Assembly: GCF_036169555.1 (NCBI RefSeq)
Contig: NZ_CP108032.1
Location: 6,510,001-6,574,000 of the forward strand
Reading direction: 5' to 3'
From: Streptomyces sp. NBC_00306
GTDB taxonomy: Bacteria; Actinomycetota; Actinomycetes; Streptomycetales; Streptomycetaceae
Length of the DNA: 64,000 bases
The translations under genes and the position numbers were made by a program. The first letter of the stretch is position 1; each line of letters starts with the position of its first letter. The notes under the pieces are model-generated. The model made no database searches. It was not told the DNA's origin and saw only the letters and a list, made by a program, of their open reading frames with translations. Positions 61,223 to 64,000 of this stretch are shown piece by piece.

Positions 61223-61243
61223 TGTCAAGACTTTGTCCTGACA
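61223..61243. promoter_or_regulatory. GntR operator in the divergent dehydrogenase/GntR promoter
   Basis: The 21-bp site TGTCA-A-GAC-TTT-GTC-C-TGACA is a palindrome with one internal mismatch. It shares the core GTCAAGACTTTGTCC with the site at 62138-62158. It lies 31 bp from the dehydrogenase start and 27 bp from GntR. Confidence 0.75.
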
Positions 61244-61269
61244 ACCGAACTTCACGACTTCCCGTCAAC

Positions 61270-62067
61270 ATGAGCGGCGACTACGCTCGGCCCGTGCCCA
61301 AGCAGCCCAGACACGTGACGGACTCGTCCCTGTCTCTCCAGCTGAGCGTGGACCGCACCAGTCCGGTCCCGCTCTACTTCCAGCTGTCGCAGCAGCTGGA
61401 AGCGGCCATCGAGAGAGGGACCCTCACCCCCGGCAGTCTGCTCGGCAACGAGATCGAGCTGGCCGGCCGGCTCGGGCTGTCCCGACCCACCGTCCGCCAG
61501 GCGATCCAGTCCCTCGTCGACAAGGGCCTGCTGGTGCGCCGCCGCGGCGTCGGCACCCAGGTCGTGCACAGCCAGGTCAAGCGCCCGCTGGAGCTCAGCA
61601 GCCTCTACGACGATCTGGAGGCGGCCGGCCAGCGGCCCGCCACGATCGTCCTGAGCAATGCCGTCGAGAGTGCGAGTGCCCAGGTCGCCGCCGCTCTCGG
61701 CGTCACCGAGGGCAGTGAGGTCCAGCTGATCGAGCGGCTGCGGTACGCCCACGGCGAGCCCATGGCCCTGTTGCGCAACCACCTGCCCGCCGGACTGCTC
61801 GACTACGACACCGCGCGGCTGGAGGCCACCGGTCTGTACCGGATGATGCGCTCCGCGGGGATCACCCTGCACAGCGCCCGCCAGTCGGTCGGGGCGCGGG
61901 CGGCCAGCGCCCCCGAGGCGGAACTCCTCACCGAGGAGGCGGGCGGGCCGGTGCTGACCATGGAGCGCACCACCTTCGACGACACCGGCCGGGCCGTCGA
62001 GTTCGGCTCGCACATCTACCGCGCCTCGCGCTACGCCTTCGAGTTCCAGCTCCTCGTACGCCCCTGA
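61270..62067 (+). CDS. GntR/HutC-family transcriptional regulator
   Basis: The 265-aa protein has a winged helix (YFQLSQQLEAAIERGTLTPGSLLGNEIELAGRLGLSRPTVRQAIQSLVDKGLLVRRRGVGTQV) and a UTRA ligand domain (LIERLRYAHGEPMALLRNHLP, YAFEFQLLVRP). ATG 61270 is chosen so that the 61223-61243 operator stays outside the gene; no good ribosome site is visible. It probably controls the flanking dehydrogenase and transporter genes. Confidence 0.9.
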   Translation: MSGDYARPVPKQPRHVTDSSLSLQLSVDRTSPVPLYFQLSQQLEAAIERGTLTPGSLLGNEIELAGRLGLSRPTVRQAIQSLVDKGLLVRRRGVGTQVVHSQVKRPLELSSLYDDLEAAGQRPATIVLSNAVESASAQVAAALGVTEGSEVQLIERLRYAHGEPMALLRNHLPAGLLDYDTARLEATGLYRMMRSAGITLHSARQSVGARAASAPEAELLTEEAGGPVLTMERTTFDDTGRAVEFGSHIYRASRYAFEFQLLVRP

Positions 62068-62137
62068 GCGCGGCCGGAGACCTTCCGGCGGACGATGGAC
62101 ATGATCAGGTCACGTAAGAATGTCCTTCTGGTAAGAA

Positions 62138-62158
62138 TGTTCGGACAAAGTCTTGACG
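62138..62158. promoter_or_regulatory. GntR operator before the sugar-binding protein gene
   Basis: On the minus strand it contains GTCAAGACTTTGTCC, identical to the core at 61223; 18 of 21 positions agree overall. It is 71 bp upstream of the binding-protein start. Confidence 0.75.
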
Positions 62159-62228
62159 GGGTGCGGCCGTCGCCGTAGAAACTCACCCAGCCGCAACCGG
62201 GCGGCCGGGAGAGAAGGCGGACCCCACC

Positions 62229-63227
62229 ATGCGAACCCACCGCAAGGCAGCAGCCGTGCTCGCCGCATGCGCCCTGGTCGCCGTCGCCGGATGCAGCAGT
62301 TCCGGCGGCAAGGAGGCCAAGGAGGACACCTCCAAGGACGGCGGAGGCGGCGTCCCCGCGGCCACCGAACGCCTCAAGATCGCCATGGTCACGCACTCCG
62401 GCGAGGGCGACACCTTCTGGGACATCGTCCAGAGCGGCGCCAAGGTCGCGGCCAAGAAGGACAACGTCGAGTTCCTCTACGCCGCCAACAAGGAGGGCAA
62501 GGAGCAGGCGCAGCTCGTCCAGACCTACATCGACCAGAAGGTCGACGGGATCATCGTCACCCTCGCCAAGCCCGAGGCGGTCGGCGCCGTCGTCAAGAAG
62601 GCCGTCGCGGCCGGGATACCCGTCGTCACGATCAACTCCGGCGCCGAGTTCTCCGATGCGCTCGGCGCGCTCAGCCACATCGGCCAGGACGAGGCCGTCG
62701 CCGGCGAGGCGGTCGGCGAGGAACTCAACAAGCGCGGCAAGAAGAAGGCGCTCTGCGTCATCCACGAGCAGGGCAACGTCTCCCTCGAAGCCCGCTGCGC
62801 CGGAGTCAAGAAGACCTTCAAGGGCACGGTCGAGAACCTCAACGTGGAGGGCACGAACATGCCCGCCTCCACTTCCTCCATCGAGGCGAAGCTGCAGAGC
62901 GGCAAGGACATCGACTCCGTGGTCACGCTCGGCGCCCCGTTCGCCGCAGCCTCCGTCAAGGCCAAGTCGGGCGCGGGCTCGAAGGCGGAGGTCAACACCT
63001 TCGACCTCAACGCCGAGGTGGTCAAACAGCTCAAGGCCGGCGAGATCGGCTTCGCCGTCGACCAGCAGCCCTACCTCCAGGGCTACCTCGCCATCGACGA
63101 GCTGTGGCTCAACAAGACCAACCTGAACGTCATCGGCGGCGGCAAGCCCGTTCTCACCGGCCCGGCGCTCGTCACCGAGAAGGACGTGCCCACGCTGGAG
63201 AAGCTCACCGCCGACGGAACCCGATGA
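62229..63227 (+). CDS. Sugar ABC transporter substrate-binding lipoprotein (first of two)
   Basis: The 332-aa periplasmic-binding-protein-1 family (ribose/inositol-type) protein has signal peptide and lipobox ALVAVAGCSSSGG. Core motifs: MVTHSGEGDTFWDIVQSGAKVAA, DGIIVTLAKPEAV, AAGIPVVTINSGAE, HIGQDEAVAGEAVGEEL, and the hinge/end FAVDQQPYLQGYLAIDELWL. A GntR operator stands upstream. Permease and ATPase genes are probably beyond the window. Confidence 0.92.
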   Translation: MRTHRKAAAVLAACALVAVAGCSSSGGKEAKEDTSKDGGGGVPAATERLKIAMVTHSGEGDTFWDIVQSGAKVAAKKDNVEFLYAANKEGKEQAQLVQTYIDQKVDGIIVTLAKPEAVGAVVKKAVAAGIPVVTINSGAEFSDALGALSHIGQDEAVAGEAVGEELNKRGKKKALCVIHEQGNVSLEARCAGVKKTFKGTVENLNVEGTNMPASTSSIEAKLQSGKDIDSVVTLGAPFAAASVKAKSGAGSKAEVNTFDLNAEVVKQLKAGEIGFAVDQQPYLQGYLAIDELWLNKTNLNVIGGGKPVLTGPALVTEKDVPTLEKLTADGTR

Positions 63228-63346
63228 CGTACCCGGCCCACCCGATGCCGACCCTCCCACCTGCCGTGACACATACTTGGGCGGCCGGGGCGCGAGGACA
63301 CGCCCCCCGGCCGCACCGGGAGAATCGGCAAGAAGGGCACGGCGTC

Positions 63347-64000
63347 GTGGCTAGGGCAAGGACAGGGGTACGCGCACTGGGCGCGCTGCTGGCGGCGGTA
63401 CTCGGAGCCTCTCTCGCGGGATGCAGCAGCACCGGCGGAAAGCGGGCCGAGGACGCGCGCAAGGCGCAGGCCGCGGCCGGCAAGGCCGCCGTGAACACCC
63501 CTCGCTGGACCTTCGCGATGGTCACCCACTCGGGCGACGGCGACACCTTCTGGGACATCGTCCAGAACGGCGCCAAGCAGGCCGCCGCCAAGGACAACAT
63601 CAACTTCCTGTACTCCCACAGCGACGAGGGCCAGCAGCAGGCCCAGCTCGTGCAGGCCGCCATCGACAAGAAGGTCGACGGCCTGATCGTGACGCTCGCC
63701 AAGCCGGACGCGATGAAGGGCGTCCTCGCCAAGGCCACCGCGGCCGGGATCCCCGTGATCACCGTCAACTCGGGATCCGAGCAGTCCAAGCCGTACGGCG
63801 CGCTGACGCACATCGGCCAGGACGAGACCATCGCGGGCGAGGCCGTCGGCGACGAGCTGGACAAGCGGGGCAAGAAGAAGGCCCTGTGCGTCCTGCACGA
63901 GCAGGGCAACGTCGGACACGAGCAGCGCTGCGCCGGCACCAAGAAGACCTTCGACGGCACCCTCCAGAACCTGTACGTCGACGGCACCAACATGCCCGAC
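63347..64000 (+). CDS. Second sugar ABC substrate-binding lipoprotein, cut by the window edge
   Basis: GTG 63347 begins a lipoprotein (lipobox GASLAGCSSTGG) whose 218 visible codons closely follow the preceding protein: MVTHSGDGDTFWDIVQNGAKQAA, DGLIVTLAKPDAM, HIGQDETIAGEAVGDEL, ALCVLHEQGNVGHEQRCAG. A tandem duplication with separate lipoboxes and no stop in view. It may have a different ligand preference from its neighbour. Confidence 0.9.
   Translation, partial: MARARTGVRALGALLAAVLGASLAGCSSTGGKRAEDARKAQAAAGKAAVNTPRWTFAMVTHSGDGDTFWDIVQNGAKQAAAKDNINFLYSHSDEGQQQAQLVQAAIDKKVDGLIVTLAKPDAMKGVLAKATAAGIPVITVNSGSEQSKPYGALTHIGQDETIAGEAVGDELDKRGKKKALCVLHEQGNVGHEQRCAGTKKTFDGTLQNLYVDGTNMPD

Overview
The window is high-GC actinobacterial chromosome, almost certainly Streptomyces. 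Supporting signs are strong third-position G/C, frequent GTG starts, AGGAGG-type ribosome sites, a GH46 chitosanase with a CsnR-type box, a DUF5955 protein, and a Streptomyces-type purine/allantoin regulon. No rRNA, tRNA, CRISPR array or complete insertion sequence was seen.

Layout. (1) 1-14.7 kb: a purine-ureide and glyoxylate salvage locus. It holds glyoxylate carboligase (gcl, cut by the left edge), hydroxypyruvate isomerase, tartronate semialdehyde reductase, a catalase, and the run OHCU decarboxylase - HIU hydrolase - uricase - 8-oxoguanine deaminase - NCS2 purine permease. A 3.3-kb block (DUF5937/ArsR regulator, MFS exporter, recombinase-like protein) separates gcl from the rest. (2) 14.7-23.9 kb: chitosanase, exonuclease, HEAT-repeat protein, DinB-like protein, SUKH-4 proteins (one truncated), a two-component system and a CAP-domain protein. 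(3) 24-44 kb: an accessory region. It has an apparent WXG100-like three-gene locus with decayed, partly inverted duplicates, a helicase pseudogene, a single-chain GmrSD-like nuclease, an EcsC-like protein, a secreted NucA/NucB-type nuclease, a frameshifted Ser/Thr kinase and a 1639-aa DUF4011-helicase-Vsr-DUF3320 (Hhe-like) protein. (4) 44-53.9 kb: second half of the ureide regulon: malate synthase, a MocA-like nucleotidyltransferase, the IclR regulator (AllR-like), allantoinase and allantoicase, with small membrane proteins and an HTH-TPR protein between. (5) 54-60 kb: SDR, DHFR-like reductase, NarL-type two-component system, P450 and thioesterase. (6) 60-64 kb: Gfo/Idh/MocA dehydrogenase, GntR regulator and two tandem sugar-binding lipoproteins.

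How the ureide genes fit together: 8-oxoguanine gives urate, then 5-hydroxyisourate plus H2O2 (removed by catalase), OHCU, allantoin, allantoate, ureidoglycolate and glyoxylate. Glyoxylate leaves through Gcl/Hyi/GarR to glycerate or through malate synthase to malate. No ureidoglycolate lyase or xanthine dehydrogenase is present here.

The most striking regulatory signal is a pair of 15-bp palindromes (TTCYRN5YRGAA type) exactly 21 bp apart at three separate promoters (hyi-garR, aceB, allR/allB). A second 17-bp palindrome (TTCAACANNNTGTTGAA type) lies before catalase, the uricase operon, allB and aceB. Together they suggest two layers of control over one pathway split across about 45 kb.
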